A stretch of 64,000 nt of DNA from CAWCUZ01 sp963798795 (GCA_963798795.1 CAWCUZ010000012.1:1-64000); one strand, 5' to 3'; counted from the first letter of the stretch, positions 18,153 through 27,865 are shown. A program made the numbers and translations. The notes: generated from the letters alone by a model not told the origin.

Positions 18153-19038
18153 GGCGGGTCACGACGACGCGGATCTCGAGTCACGGATCGCCAGCTATTG
18201 GAGCGTGCAACCGCCGTTCAAGGCTGCCGACGTTGAACCCGGCAGTCCGGCGTGGTCGCGAAGCATCTCGGAGCATCGGTATCGAGTGATGCCGTATCTG
18301 CGCCCGTGGGCCGGCTTCGACGCCCATGCCGGGCAGCGGGTGCTTGAAATCGGCTGCGGTGCCGGTACGGACCTGTGCGCGTTCGCGCGGGGCGGCGCGT
18401 ACGTCACGGGCGTGGACATCACCACGACCGCGATTGATCTGACGACCCGACGCCTTGCTGTCGAGCAACTCGAAGGACGGGTCCTCGGCTACGACGGCCG
18501 GCAGCTGCCCTTCGCTGCGGCGTCGTTCGACGTCGTGTACTGCTTCGGCGTGCTCCACCACACGCCGTACATGGACGACTTGCTGGCCGAGATCCATCGC
18601 GTGCTCGTTCCGGGGGGCGAAGCGAAGATGATGCTCTACCATCGTCATTCGCTGCTCTATCACTATTCCATCGTCTACCTGCGGCACCGGCAGCAGGCAC
18701 ACGCGACCATGAGCCGCGAAGCCGCACTGTCGCAGCATTCGGAGTTTCGCGCGGGCTGTCCGTACACGCGCGTGTTTTCGACCGACGAGGTCAGATCGCG
18801 GCTCTGGTTCTTCGACCGCGTGGAGTCGAGCATCGACTACTGTGTGTACGACAGCCCGGACGGACGGAAGCGCCCGGGCGAACGGACGTTCGACCTCGAG
18901 AGAACCGGGATTGCGGATCTGGATCGGTTCTTCGCGCAGTTCAATGACGCGGTGCGCAGGGGCGACGATCTCAGGAAATACGGCTGGCACGTGCTCGTGC
19001 GGGCGTTCCGCGGATTCGAAGGGACGACGATCGGATGA
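18145..19038 (+). CDS. SAM-dependent methyltransferase (UbiE/type 11-like)
   Basis: 297 residues. GQRVLEIGCGAGTDLCAFARGG is a textbook motif I, GVDITTTAIDL the second strand, and SFDVVYCFGVLHHTPYMDDLLAEI the motif IV region of Methyltransf_11 proteins, followed by RVLVPGGEAKMMLYHR. After about residue 180 it carries a C-terminal extension with VFSTDEVRSRLWFF. It probably methylates a sugar in the glycan pathway. The start overlaps the upstream epimerase by 8 nt, and its stop overlaps the following epimerase start, so translation is coupled throughout the operon. Confidence 0.82.
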   Translation: MAEAGHDDADLESRIASYWSVQPPFKAADVEPGSPAWSRSISEHRYRVMPYLRPWAGFDAHAGQRVLEIGCGAGTDLCAFARGGAYVTGVDITTTAIDLTTRRLAVEQLEGRVLGYDGRQLPFAAASFDVVYCFGVLHHTPYMDDLLAEIHRVLVPGGEAKMMLYHRHSLLYHYSIVYLRHRQQAHATMSREAALSQHSEFRAGCPYTRVFSTDEVRSRLWFFDRVESSIDYCVYDSPDGRKRPGERTFDLERTGIADLDRFFAQFNDAVRRGDDLRKYGWHVLVRAFRGFEGTTIG

Positions 19039-20072
19039 AGACGCTGGTGACAGGGGCTGCGGGGTTCATCGGCTCGCACGTCGTCGACGCGCTGCGAGAC
19101 GCCGGCGTGGACGTGATCGGTCTCGACAGTCTCGATCCGGGCGTCCATCGAGGCCTGCCTGACTACCTTCGCCCGGATGTCGACTACTGCTTCGCGGATC
19201 TGCGCCACTGGCGGCCCGATGCGCGGATGGACGACGTGGAAGTCGTGATCCATCTCGCGGCGCTCGGCGGAGTGGCGCGCGCATCGCGCGAGCCCGTGAA
19301 CGTCATTGACGCGAATTGCGTGGGCACCGTCCGGTTGATCGATGCCGTGCGCGCGTGTCGTCGGCTCAGGCGGATCGTCCACGTCAGCAGCTTCAGCGTG
19401 TACGGCGGCAATTGCCCCTACGCGTGCGCCACGTGCCGCCAGCCGGTATCGCCCGAGCGCCGTTCGGACGATCTCGAGCGCGGCCACTACGAAGTACGGT
19501 GTCGCCGGTGCGGCGCCGACGCCTCGGTGGTGCCGATCGACGAGCGCGTGGTTCCGGCGCCAGGCGAGGCATATGCCGCGTCGAAGTACATGCAGGAACT
19601 CTGTTTTCGTGGATTCAGCGCGGCGCCGGTGACCGTGCTCCGATTGTCGTCCGCCTACGGGCCAAGACTTCGGCTGCATGACGGCGAGGCGACGATCATC
19701 GCGAGGCTCGCCGGATGGATACGCGCCGGGCAGCGGCCGCAGTTGTTCGAAGATGGCCGGCAACTGCGCGACTGGGTGTACGTCGGCGACGTCGTCGCGG
19801 GGATTCTGGCGCTCGTGCGCGGCGTCGATGCGCCACCGCTCATCAACGTCTGCTCCGGCGTCGGGACGCGACTGGTGGAGGCGAGCGACCTCATCGCCGG
19901 CGCGTGTGGAGTGAGCATCACGCCCCAGATCCTCGGCGGCTACCGACCGGGCGATCTGCGTCACTGCGTCGGCGATCCCGCGCGGCTGTCCGCGTTGATC
20001 GGACGCGAGCCGCTGTCGTTTGCCGACGGCGCTCTGCGCACGTTCGGCGCGCCGCAGCCTGTCCGGCAGTAG
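19035..20072 (+). CDS. NAD-dependent epimerase with Cys4 zinc-ribbon-like insertion
   Basis: 345 residues. TLVTGAAGFIGSHVVDAL is the NAD loop, HLAALGGVARASREP follows, SSFSVYGG carries the serine and YAASKYM the YxxxK pair. Between them (about residues 126-160) is an insertion with CPYACATC and later CRRCG, a pair of CxxC knuckles able to hold zinc. dTDP-L-rhamnose 4-epimerase-type enzymes (WbiB/Tll) are known to carry such an insertion, so that activity is the best guess but is not proven. It is fourth in the wecB operon, with a 4-nt overlap upstream and a 13-nt gap to asnB. Confidence 0.75.
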   Translation: MKTLVTGAAGFIGSHVVDALRDAGVDVIGLDSLDPGVHRGLPDYLRPDVDYCFADLRHWRPDARMDDVEVVIHLAALGGVARASREPVNVIDANCVGTVRLIDAVRACRRLRRIVHVSSFSVYGGNCPYACATCRQPVSPERRSDDLERGHYEVRCRRCGADASVVPIDERVVPAPGEAYAASKYMQELCFRGFSAAPVTVLRLSSAYGPRLRLHDGEATIIARLAGWIRAGQRPQLFEDGRQLRDWVYVGDVVAGILALVRGVDAPPLINVCSGVGTRLVEASDLIAGACGVSITPQILGGYRPGDLRHCVGDPARLSALIGREPLSFADGALRTFGAPQPVRQ

Positions 20073-20085
20073 GGGATCGCGCCGC

Positions 20086-21813
20086 ATGTGTGGACTTCTC
20101 GTCATCGCCGACGGACGACGCCCTTTTCATCACCGGCAGATGCAGAGTCTCCGGCGGCGCGGGCCGGATGCGATCGGGTTCTGGACGGACGGCCACCTGG
20201 CCATGGCGCACGCGCGCCTCGCCATCATCGGCCTCGATGAGCGCGGCGTCGAACCGCTCGAGACGGAGCGCTACGTCCTCGCGTACAACGGTGAGATCTA
20301 CAACTTCCTCGAGATTCGCGACCGACTGCGCGAGGCCGGCGTGCCGGTTATCGGGTCTACCGACGCCGAAGTGCTGCTGCACGCGTGGACGCTCTGGGGC
20401 CGCGAGGCGCTCCACGAGTTGCACGGCTTCTGGGCCTTCGTCATCTACGACAAGCTCGCGAAGACGCTGACGCTCGTGCGGGATCAGATGGGTGTCAGGC
20501 CGCTCTACTACTGGTTCGACCGGGACGGGCTGATCGTCTCGTCGATGCTGAAGACGATTCTCGAAGTGTCGCCGACGAAAGGCGACCTCGACTACACGGC
20601 GATGTCCGAGTACGTCCGCTATCAGTTCACGTTCGGCGACAAGACCTTCATCAGGCAGATCAAGAAAGTGGTGCCCGGCCATGTCGTGACGCTGGATCTC
20701 CAGCGTCGGGAGCGGACGGACGCGGTCTACGAGGACATCTTCGCGCCGAGTGACGGCGACAAGAGACCGATCGATACGGCCTGGCTCGAGGAGACAGGCG
20801 ACCTGGTACAGCGCTGCGCGCGCGCCTCGACGGTCAGCGACACGTCCTTCACGACCTTCTGCAGCGGCGGTATCGATTCGAGCCTGATCACCCGTCTGAC
20901 CCGGCCGGAGCTCGCGTACCACTGCAATTTTTCCGATCCCGACTGCAATGAGACGTCCTTTGCCAAGCAGGTCGTGGAAGGCACGCCAACACGGTTGATG
21001 GTCGTCAACGCCCGCGAAGAGTTCGATCTGGTCGATCGGTGCGCCGCCATCATCGATGATTTCGACGAATTGGCGATCGGCTCGGTGATCCTGCCGCTCG
21101 ACGACGTGCTGGCGCAGGTCAAGCGCCGGTACAAGGTGATCCTGACGGGCACCGGCGGCGACGAGCTGTTCGCGGGGTACGTCCGGTACCAGCTCGCGCT
21201 CGGCGAGTGCCGTCACGACTCGCACGAGGCGTTGTTCAGGGACATGGACGGCCTGGCGACGGCGGCCGATCGGTTCGAGATGGCGCACTGTAAAGGCACG
21301 CCGTCGCTGTATCACTTCTATCAGCCCTCGGTCACCGAGACCTTTCGCGACGCCTTCGCGGCCTGTCGCCCCGGCGACAGCGAACTCGGTGCGATGTTGC
21401 GGTTCGATCGACGGCACTTTCTCCAAGGACTGCTGAACATCGACGACAAGATGTGCGGCCGCCACTCACTCGAGAGCCGTCCGACGTTGCTGCATCAGGC
21501 ACTCGTCCGGCACATGCAGCAGGTGGATGCGCGTGCGCTCCTCAGGAACGGCGATCTGAAACCCGTATTGCGGGACCTCGCCGCCGGCACGCTGCCGAAG
21601 TCCATCGTGCAGCGCACCGACAAGATGGGATTTACCACGCCGATCGGCACCTTCGTCAACCGGTCGGCGCACCGCATCCGCGAGCACATCACGAGTTCGC
21701 CGTTCCGCGAGCTCTACAACGTGCCGCAGATGCATTTCACCGCGGAACACAAGTTTTCGCGAGAAGTATTCGGCCTGTTGATGCTTGACCTCTGGCTGAA
21801 TCGCTACGCGTAG
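20086..21813 (+). CDS. asnB: Asparagine synthetase B-type amidotransferase
   Basis: 575 residues. The mature N-terminus MCGLLVIADG supplies Cys2, the glutaminase nucleophile of class II amidotransferases, with LRRRGPDAIG and AYNGEIYNF as further glutamine-domain blocks. The synthetase half contains the PP-loop FCSGGIDSSL (about residue 260) and LTGTGGDELFAGYVRY. The start is supported by an upstream AGGGGA site. Standard AsnB makes asparagine from aspartate, glutamine and ATP. Homologues inside O-antigen or capsule clusters are thought to amidate uronic acids or other carboxyl groups on the glycan, which is the more likely job here. Last gene of the operon; a 255-nt gap without features follows. 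Confidence 0.87.
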   Translation: MCGLLVIADGRRPFHHRQMQSLRRRGPDAIGFWTDGHLAMAHARLAIIGLDERGVEPLETERYVLAYNGEIYNFLEIRDRLREAGVPVIGSTDAEVLLHAWTLWGREALHELHGFWAFVIYDKLAKTLTLVRDQMGVRPLYYWFDRDGLIVSSMLKTILEVSPTKGDLDYTAMSEYVRYQFTFGDKTFIRQIKKVVPGHVVTLDLQRRERTDAVYEDIFAPSDGDKRPIDTAWLEETGDLVQRCARASTVSDTSFTTFCSGGIDSSLITRLTRPELAYHCNFSDPDCNETSFAKQVVEGTPTRLMVVNAREEFDLVDRCAAIIDDFDELAIGSVILPLDDVLAQVKRRYKVILTGTGGDELFAGYVRYQLALGECRHDSHEALFRDMDGLATAADRFEMAHCKGTPSLYHFYQPSVTETFRDAFAACRPGDSELGAMLRFDRRHFLQGLLNIDDKMCGRHSLESRPTLLHQALVRHMQQVDARALLRNGDLKPVLRDLAAGTLPKSIVQRTDKMGFTTPIGTFVNRSAHRIREHITSSPFRELYNVPQMHFTAEHKFSREVFGLLMLDLWLNRYA

Positions 21814-22068
21814 GCCGGCTGGTGGCAATGCACGCGGAAACGTCTGTGGCGACGCGCGGCTTCCGGAGCTCATCCGCCCGCACCGCGAGTTCGTCGGCGC
21901 CCACGTCGGCATCGTCGAGAAGCCATCACGCTGTAGTCGCACCTGACACGCGCGCGACGTGGCGCGCAGTACAGGCGGGACGTTCGCGAGCGTACTGCGC
22001 GGCCCGCATGTTGCAAGCGGTCGGAATCGGCTCCCAGGCAGAACCACTACGCAGACCAGGGGGCCGGC

Positions 22069-25000
22069 GTGAACGTTGAGAGCGGAGTTGTGCGCGGCCG
22101 GACGCCCGTCGTCCGGCTCGTCGCGGTGTTGCTGCTGGTCGCGGCCTGCTCGCCGGGGCTGCGGGGAGCCGCCCGGCAGCAGATGGCCGATCCGGATCGG
22201 CCGGACCAGCGCCTCGAACGCCTGGAGCACCTGATGGGCGACTCGCCCGACGGGCTGATGCGGTTCGAGTCGCTCGCATGGCGTGACGAGAACGGCCAGA
22301 TTCCCGCCAATGGCCTGCTGAATGCCCAGCGGCAGATGCGGCAGATGCTGTCGCGCCAGCGCGCCGATCTGTCGATCGCCGGCATCTCGCCGGGCTCGTG
22401 GACCTCGCGCGGGCCCGGGAACATCGGGGGCCGTATCCGCGCCATCGCGCCCAGTCCGGTCGACGCCAACGTCGTCTTTCTGGGCGGCGTCGACGGCGGC
22501 ATCTGGAAAACGACCGACGCGGGGGCGAGCTGGGCCCCCGTCAACGACTTTCTCGCGAACCTCGCCGTCAGCTGCCTCATCTTCAGCTCCGCCGACCCCA
22601 ACACGATGTACGCGGGCACGGGCGAGGGCTTCTACAAGATGACGCCGCCCGTCGAAGCGCGAGACGGCGGCGGCACAGGCAAAGGCACCGGGGGCGAGGA
22701 CTTCCTGCGCGGCGCGGGCATCTTCAAATCGACCGACGCCGGCGCGCACTGGGTCCAGCTCGCGGCCACGATCACGTCCGACTTCTACTGGGTCAATCGC
22801 CTGACGATGTCGGCCGACGGTGCCACGCTCCTGGCGGGCACCCGCACCGGGATGTTCCGCAGCACGGACGCCGGCGCCAGCTTTGCGAAGGTGTTCACGC
22901 CGCCGGCGGACTATCAGGACATCCTGGACGTCAAGTTCCTGCCTGGCAGCAGCACGCGCGCCGTCGCAGCCGGGTACACGCGCAACGCGTACTACACGAA
23001 CAACGGCGGCGTGAGCTGGCAGGCGGCGGGCAATCCGTCACCGGGTGGGTTCGTTCGCGGCGAGCTGGGCGTCTCGCTGTCGTCGCCCGACACGGTCTAC
23101 ATGTTGACGGACGAAAGCCAGGGCCTGTTCTGGCGCAGCAATGACGGCGGCGCCTCGTACTCGGCGGTCAGCGCGCCGTCTGTCTTCACCAACCAGGGGT
23201 GGTACGACGATGCCGTGTGGGTGGATCCGACCAACGCGAGCATCGTGGTGATCGGCGGGTTCTATGTCTGGCGCAGCGTGGATGGCGGGTCGTCCTGGAG
23301 TCAGATCGGCGACGGGTACGCCATTCATCCGGACCACCACATCATCATCAGCAGCCCGTTCTTCAACGGATCGACAAACCGGACCGTGTACTTCGGCGGC
23401 GACGGCGGGATTTACCGGGTGCAGGACGCGTACGGCAATCCCCCCGGGTTCGAGAAGCTGAACCACGGGCTGGGCATCACGCAGTTCTACTCGGCGACCG
23501 GGCATGCCGGCACCGGACGGATTCTCGGCGGCACGCAGGACAACGGGACGCTCCTGTCGATTCCCGCGAACGGGCCCAACGGCTGGACGCCGGAGTTTGC
23601 AGGCGACGGGGGAGCGTCGGTGATCGATCCCACCGATCCGAATTATCTGTACGGCGAGTACATCAAGCTGACGCTGCACCGGTCGACCAACGGATCGACG
23701 GGCACAGACTTCATCTTCGGGATCACTTCGGACTACAGCGGGTGCAAACCGGCGCCGTACTGCCTGACCGATGCCCTCGCGCACGCGAACTTCATCGCGC
23801 CATTCGTGCTCGATCCGAACGATCCGAATCGACTGCTGGCGGGCGGCTGGTCGCTCTGGCGAACGGACCACGTGCGCGCGCCGCTCACGGCGACCACCGG
23901 ACCGGAGTGGATTCCGATCAAGCCGCCGACGCCGGACGGCTCGCCGATCAGCGCGCTTGCAGTGGCGCCATCCGATTCAAACATCGTGTGGGTGGGCCAC
24001 AACAACGGCGACGTGTACATGACCACCAACGGGCTGGCCGCGTCGCCCACGTGGACGCGCGTCGACGACCATGCGGGCCCGATTCCCAACCGCGTCATCA
24101 ACTCGATCGCCCTCGACCCGGCGAACCCGAACGTCGTCTACGCGGCGACGGGCGGCTTCACGCCGGACAATCTCTGGAAGTCGGTGAATGGCGGAGCGAG
24201 CTGGACGGATGCCACCGGGAGCGGCGGCGGCGGGCTGCCGGACGCGCCCATCCGCGCCGTGACCGTGCATCCGACGACGTCGGCGTTCGTGTACGTGGGC
24301 ACGGAAGTCGGCGTCTTCGCGAGCGGCAACGGCGGCGCCTCGTGGGGCGTGCCGGCCGACACGCCGTCGAACGTGGCAGTGTTCGGGTTGTCGTGGATGG
24401 GCACGACACTGATCGCGGCGACGCACGGCCGCGGCATCTACACGACGACCACCTCGGGCGCGGCCACGTCGGTGACGGCGAGTCCGTCCACGCTGGCGTA
24501 CGGCGCAACCAAGAACGGCGCATCTGGCGACCTGGTCAATGTGACGCCGCCCCAGAGCGTCACGGTCCAGTTCAGTTCGGGCGCGTACGCCTGGACGGCG
24601 AGCGTCGACGCGAGCTGGGTGCAGATCGCGGGCGGCGCCGGCACGGGTGCCGGCGCATTCACCGTGTCGATCGCGAATCCCGGAAACGTGATCGGCGGCG
24701 CGACGTCGCTGAGTGCGAACATCACGGTGTCGGCGCCGGGCGCGCCAATCGCGGCCGGCGGGTACGGAGCGACGGCCGTGCTGCCGGTCACGCTGACCGT
24801 GCGGCAGACGCCCTCCGGCAGCGGCGACGCCTACGGGCAGGTCGATGCGCCGGCGCAAAATGCCAGCGGACAGCAGGGCGCGATCAGCATCTCCGGATGG
24901 GCGCTCGACGACCTGGGCGTCGGGTCGGTCAAGGTCTATCGCAACTGCCTGCCATTCGATCCGGCGGGCGCGTGCCAGACGGTGGCCGGCCAGACCGTGG

Positions 25001-26184
25001 TGTACGTGGCCGATGCGATGTTCCTGTCGGGAGCCCGTCCGGACGTGGAGACGTCGTTTCCGGGCGTGCCGCTCAACTACCGCGCGGGCTGGGGTGTGCA
25101 GGTGCTCTCGAACATGATGCCCGACATCCCCGCCTCACAGCCACACGGTGGACAGGGGACGTTCAACCTGTTCGCGGTCGCGACCGACCTGGAGGGGCAC
25201 ACGACCGTCCTCGGCCGCGCCAGCGGCGACCACACGCCGACGACCGTCACGCTCGACAACGCGCACATCGCGAAACCGTTCGGCACGGCCGATACGCCCG
25301 CTCCGGGCTCGACCGTCAGCGGCACGACCACGTCGTTCCTGTGGGCGCTCACGCCCGACTCGAACACGGTCGCCGACGGAACGGACATCCTGATCCCGAC
25401 GAACGGGTCGTCGATGGTGCTGTTCGTCGACGGCGTGGCGATCGGGCCGGCCGCCTACAACAACTGCCGCGGCAACGTCGGCAATCCCGTGCCGCCCGGC
25501 GTCTATTGCAATGACGACGTCTCGAACATCTTCGGCAACGCGACGCCCAAGCCGCCGCTGGCCACGCGGACGTCGAATCCCACGCGCTTCCGCAACCTCG
25601 ATGCCGGCCGCGGCGCCATCGGCTTCGGCACGGTCGACACGACGACGCTCGCGAACGGCGTGCACACGCTGGCGTGGAGCGTCACCGACAGCGCCGGCCG
25701 GGCCGAGGGCATCGGCAGCCGGTTCTTCTCGGTGCTCAACGGCGAGAGCGCGGCTGTGCCGTCGTCGCCGGCTCCGGTTGGAGGCTCCGCCACGGTCCGT
25801 CCGGCGTCAGGCGCAGAGGCGCCGCCGGCCGTGCGAGGCGCGGAATCGGACCTGTCGCAGCTCGCGCTGTCGTCCGCGCCCCTTGCGGTGCGCACCGGCT
25901 TCGACCCGGAAGCGCGGTGGCGATCGATCGCGGCGAGCCGCGGCGTACACCGTGTACGCGTCGCCGTCTCGGGCCGGCTCGAGGTCCGGGTCGGGAGCCG
26001 GGCCGACGCCGGCTATCTCGTCGTCGGCGATCAACTCCGTGATCTGCCGGCCGGATCGTCGCTTGACCGCCGCACCGGCCGATTCACATGGGCGCCCGGG
26101 CCCGGGCAGTTCGGCGCGTTTCGACTGGTCTTCGTGGACGGGAAATCCGTGACGGTGCTGGACGTGACGATCGCAGCGCGGTAA
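22069..26184 (+). CDS. Secreted sortilin/VPS10-like beta-propeller protein
   Basis: 1371 residues from a GTG with an upstream AGGGGG site. A hydrophobic leader (VVRLVAVLLLVAACSPG) indicates export and may include a lipobox. Residues about 110-790 contain repeated Asp-box/BNR motifs (IWKTTDAGASW, IFKSTDAGAHW, MFRSTDAGASF, LWKSVNGGASW), the blades of a sortilin-type propeller. A BACON-like Ig domain follows (WTASVDASWVQI), then a segment with GAISISGWALDDLGVGSVKVYRN that I have seen as a stand-alone repeat in acidobacterial secreted proteins, then a C-terminal region of unknown type. It is presumably a surface or secreted binding protein or hydrolase. Substrate unknown. Confidence 0.75.
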   Translation: MNVESGVVRGRTPVVRLVAVLLLVAACSPGLRGAARQQMADPDRPDQRLERLEHLMGDSPDGLMRFESLAWRDENGQIPANGLLNAQRQMRQMLSRQRADLSIAGISPGSWTSRGPGNIGGRIRAIAPSPVDANVVFLGGVDGGIWKTTDAGASWAPVNDFLANLAVSCLIFSSADPNTMYAGTGEGFYKMTPPVEARDGGGTGKGTGGEDFLRGAGIFKSTDAGAHWVQLAATITSDFYWVNRLTMSADGATLLAGTRTGMFRSTDAGASFAKVFTPPADYQDILDVKFLPGSSTRAVAAGYTRNAYYTNNGGVSWQAAGNPSPGGFVRGELGVSLSSPDTVYMLTDESQGLFWRSNDGGASYSAVSAPSVFTNQGWYDDAVWVDPTNASIVVIGGFYVWRSVDGGSSWSQIGDGYAIHPDHHIIISSPFFNGSTNRTVYFGGDGGIYRVQDAYGNPPGFEKLNHGLGITQFYSATGHAGTGRILGGTQDNGTLLSIPANGPNGWTPEFAGDGGASVIDPTDPNYLYGEYIKLTLHRSTNGSTGTDFIFGITSDYSGCKPAPYCLTDALAHANFIAPFVLDPNDPNRLLAGGWSLWRTDHVRAPLTATTGPEWIPIKPPTPDGSPISALAVAPSDSNIVWVGHNNGDVYMTTNGLAASPTWTRVDDHAGPIPNRVINSIALDPANPNVVYAATGGFTPDNLWKSVNGGASWTDATGSGGGGLPDAPIRAVTVHPTTSAFVYVGTEVGVFASGNGGASWGVPADTPSNVAVFGLSWMGTTLIAATHGRGIYTTTTSGAATSVTASPSTLAYGATKNGASGDLVNVTPPQSVTVQFSSGAYAWTASVDASWVQIAGGAGTGAGAFTVSIANPGNVIGGATSLSANITVSAPGAPIAAGGYGATAVLPVTLTVRQTPSGSGDAYGQVDAPAQNASGQQGAISISGWALDDLGVGSVKVYRNCLPFDPAGACQTVAGQTVVYVADAMFLSGARPDVETSFPGVPLNYRAGWGVQVLSNMMPDIPASQPHGGQGTFNLFAVATDLEGHTTVLGRASGDHTPTTVTLDNAHIAKPFGTADTPAPGSTVSGTTTSFLWALTPDSNTVADGTDILIPTNGSSMVLFVDGVAIGPAAYNNCRGNVGNPVPPGVYCNDDVSNIFGNATPKPPLATRTSNPTRFRNLDAGRGAIGFGTVDTTTLANGVHTLAWSVTDSAGRAEGIGSRFFSVLNGESAAVPSSPAPVGGSATVRPASGAEAPPAVRGAESDLSQLALSSAPLAVRTGFDPEARWRSIAASRGVHRVRVAVSGRLEVRVGSRADAGYLVVGDQLRDLPAGSSLDRRTGRFTWAPGPGQFGAFRLVFVDGKSVTVLDVTIAAR

Positions 26185-26330
26185 AACTGCTTCGTGTCCG
26201 ACATCCGGTCCGGGTTCGTTCACAGACGGTGCCGCCTCGGCGCCGCCGAGATCGACGGCTTCCGCGGCGTCGAGCTGGCCATCGTGCTGATGCCACGTCG
26301 CGCGATACACTCGCTGATCGGGGGGACATC

Positions 26331-26912
26331 ATGCCCATGCACACCCGGGGATCTGCGGCGGCGTTCGGCTGTCTCGCGATCGCGCACGCCGTCCTGCTGG
26401 CGGCGTGGACGCAGGACCCACAGGCCGGTACGGCGAAGGGCACGCTCACGGTCGGCGCGACCAAAGTGGTGCTGGCGCACGCGTTCGCGGCCGCCGAGAA
26501 GGACGAGTCCGGCGCGGAGACGTATCACGTGCTCGTCACCGACAAGCCGTTCCCGGCCGGCGAGGTGGCCGACGCCTCCGATCGTCAAGCCGTTGCGCTG
26601 CTCTTCGCCGAACAGGAAATCCACGGCCTGGAGCTGTTTGTTGCCGCCGACCAGCACGTGATTCGCGCCAACGTGTACAGCCCGGAGGCGGCCATGGGCA
26701 TGCGGCTGCTCTCGGCGCCCACCTTCCAGGCGACCGTGTTCGACGCCAGGACGATCGCCGGCCGGATCGCGACGCCGAGCCCGGTGCAGGATGCCCGGTT
26801 GAACGCGACCGTCGGGTTCGACGCGACGTTCACGGCAGCGGTGCGGCGCGCGCCGGCCTGGGCCTGGCGGACAACCGGCAAGACGCTCGACGGCCCGGTA
26901 GACCCCCGCTAG
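26331..26912 (+). CDS. Exported hypothetical protein
   Basis: 193 residues from the ATG preceded by GGGGGAC. The first 30 residues contain a positively charged start and a hydrophobic stretch (AAFGCLAIAHAVLLAAWT), a likely signal peptide. The mature part (GTLTVGATKVVLAHAFA, YHVLVTDKPFPAGEVAD) looks like a single all-beta domain. I do not recognise the family. It is downstream of the propeller gene by about 150 nt and converges on the DUF1700-like gene, with a 4-nt overlap of the ends. Confidence 0.55.
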   Translation: MPMHTRGSAAAFGCLAIAHAVLLAAWTQDPQAGTAKGTLTVGATKVVLAHAFAAAEKDESGAETYHVLVTDKPFPAGEVADASDRQAVALLFAEQEIHGLELFVAADQHVIRANVYSPEAAMGMRLLSAPTFQATVFDARTIAGRIATPSPVQDARLNATVGFDATFTAAVRRAPAWAWRTTGKTLDGPVDPR

Positions 26913-27463
26913 ACGGTCGCCGGGCGGGGCAGCACCGTGCGGACGACGCGGGCGACGAAGCGGATGTACACGACCAGGCCGATCATCGAGAGGATGCCGA
27001 TCGCCGACATCATCGGGCCGAGGGCCATGGCCACCCAGGGCTCGACGTCGCTGTGAATCCACCACGGCAGCTGGCCCGACGCGTCGAGAATGCCTGCCGC
27101 GAACACCGCCAGTCCCGCCACCGAGAAACTCAGCCCGACCGAGGCGAGCACGACGACGATCACGAGCGTCGGCAGGCTTCCGATGGCCACCAAGCCGAAG
27201 ATCCGCAGCCAGCGATCGGCGCGGCGGCGCGGCGCTTCGGGTTTCGGGTTGAGCAGGAGTTCCACCTTGTAGGCTCGCGCCAGTTGATCGGCCGGGCCGA
27301 GCGCCAGCAGCACGTCGTCGATCGGCTTGCCGCCGGCGACCGACTCGGAGATGTGCGCCTCGAGTTCGGCGACGACTTCCTGGCGTTCGCCCGCGTCGAG
27401 GCCGCGGAGCGCGGCGTCGAGTTTCGCCAGGTACCGGGCAGCCAGGGGATGATCGGACGTCAT
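26909..27463 (-). CDS. HAAS/DUF1700-like membrane protein
   Basis: 184 residues. The N-terminal 75 residues (YLAKLDAALRGLDAGERQEVVAELEAHISE, then LGPADQLARAYK) form the HAAS/DUF1700 domain, which typically follows PadR-type regulators. Four hydrophobic segments occupy the C-terminal part. In other bacteria such proteins are paired with a PadR repressor and are thought to act as its membrane partner or target. The ATG lies inside the PadR stop (ATGA) and is preceded by GGAGCTCCTGT, so the two are translated together. Confidence 0.75.
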   Translation of the reverse strand: MTSDHPLAARYLAKLDAALRGLDAGERQEVVAELEAHISESVAGGKPIDDVLLALGPADQLARAYKVELLLNPKPEAPRRRADRWLRIFGLVAIGSLPTLVIVVVLASVGLSFSVAGLAVFAAGILDASGQLPWWIHSDVEPWVAMALGPMMSAIGILSMIGLVVYIRFVARVVRTVLPRPATV

Positions 27464-27810
27464 ACAGGAGCTCCTTGGCCAAGGCATCGCGCCACCGCGT
27501 CGGCCATGGCGGTCCATTCCCTTTCCAGGGTGGCGAGCCGGCGGCGGCCGCTGGCCGTCAACCGGTAGTACTGGCGCGGGGGGCCGGCGGGCGACTCGCG
27601 GAGAGACGTTTCCAGCAGGCCGTCCGCCTTCAGCCGCCGGAGGAGGGGATAGATCGTGTTCTCGCCGGCGGCGAGCGGCCCGAGTTCGCCGAGCGTCGTA
27701 ACGATCTGGTAGCCATAGCTGGCTTCCGGCTCGAGGACACGCAGCAGACACAGCTCCAGGACGCCTCGACGCAGTTGCGACGTCCAGTCGCCGATGGGGG
27801 GTGGGCTCAC
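27460..27810 (-). CDS. PadR family transcriptional regulator
   Basis: 116 residues from the GTG at 27810. A longer reading from 27867 would start inside the operator palindrome and is unlikely. LRRGVLELCLLRVLEPEASYGYQIV is the start of the PadR winged helix, ENTIYPLLRRLKADGLLE the recognition helix region, and GPPRQYYRLTASGRRRL the wing. It should repress its own operon with the membrane protein downstream. The palindrome at 27833-27865, just upstream of the start, is the obvious autoregulatory site. Confidence 0.9.
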   Translation of the reverse strand: MSPPPIGDWTSQLRRGVLELCLLRVLEPEASYGYQIVTTLGELGPLAAGENTIYPLLRRLKADGLLETSLRESPAGPPRQYYRLTASGRRRLATLEREWTAMADAVARCLGQGAPV

Positions 27811-27832
27811 GTTCGACTCCGGTCTTGCCACG

Positions 27833-27865
27833 TACTGTGCCGTGCACAGTAGCAGGCTACTGTGC
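27833..27865. promoter_or_regulatory. PadR operator: palindrome plus extra half-site
   Basis: TACTGTGC-CGT-GCACAGTA (27833-27851) is a perfect 19-bp palindrome. A further TACTGTGC half-site follows at 27858-27865. PadR proteins are known to bind ATGT/ACAT-type or similar inverted repeats overlapping their own promoters. The site sits about 25-55 nt upstream of the GTG start, so it can block transcription of the PadR-HAAS operon. Confidence 0.75.

Noticed and set aside
23199..25514. A 771-codon frame within the 1371-residue propeller gene
   Set aside because: It is an out-of-frame shadow of very high Arg content.
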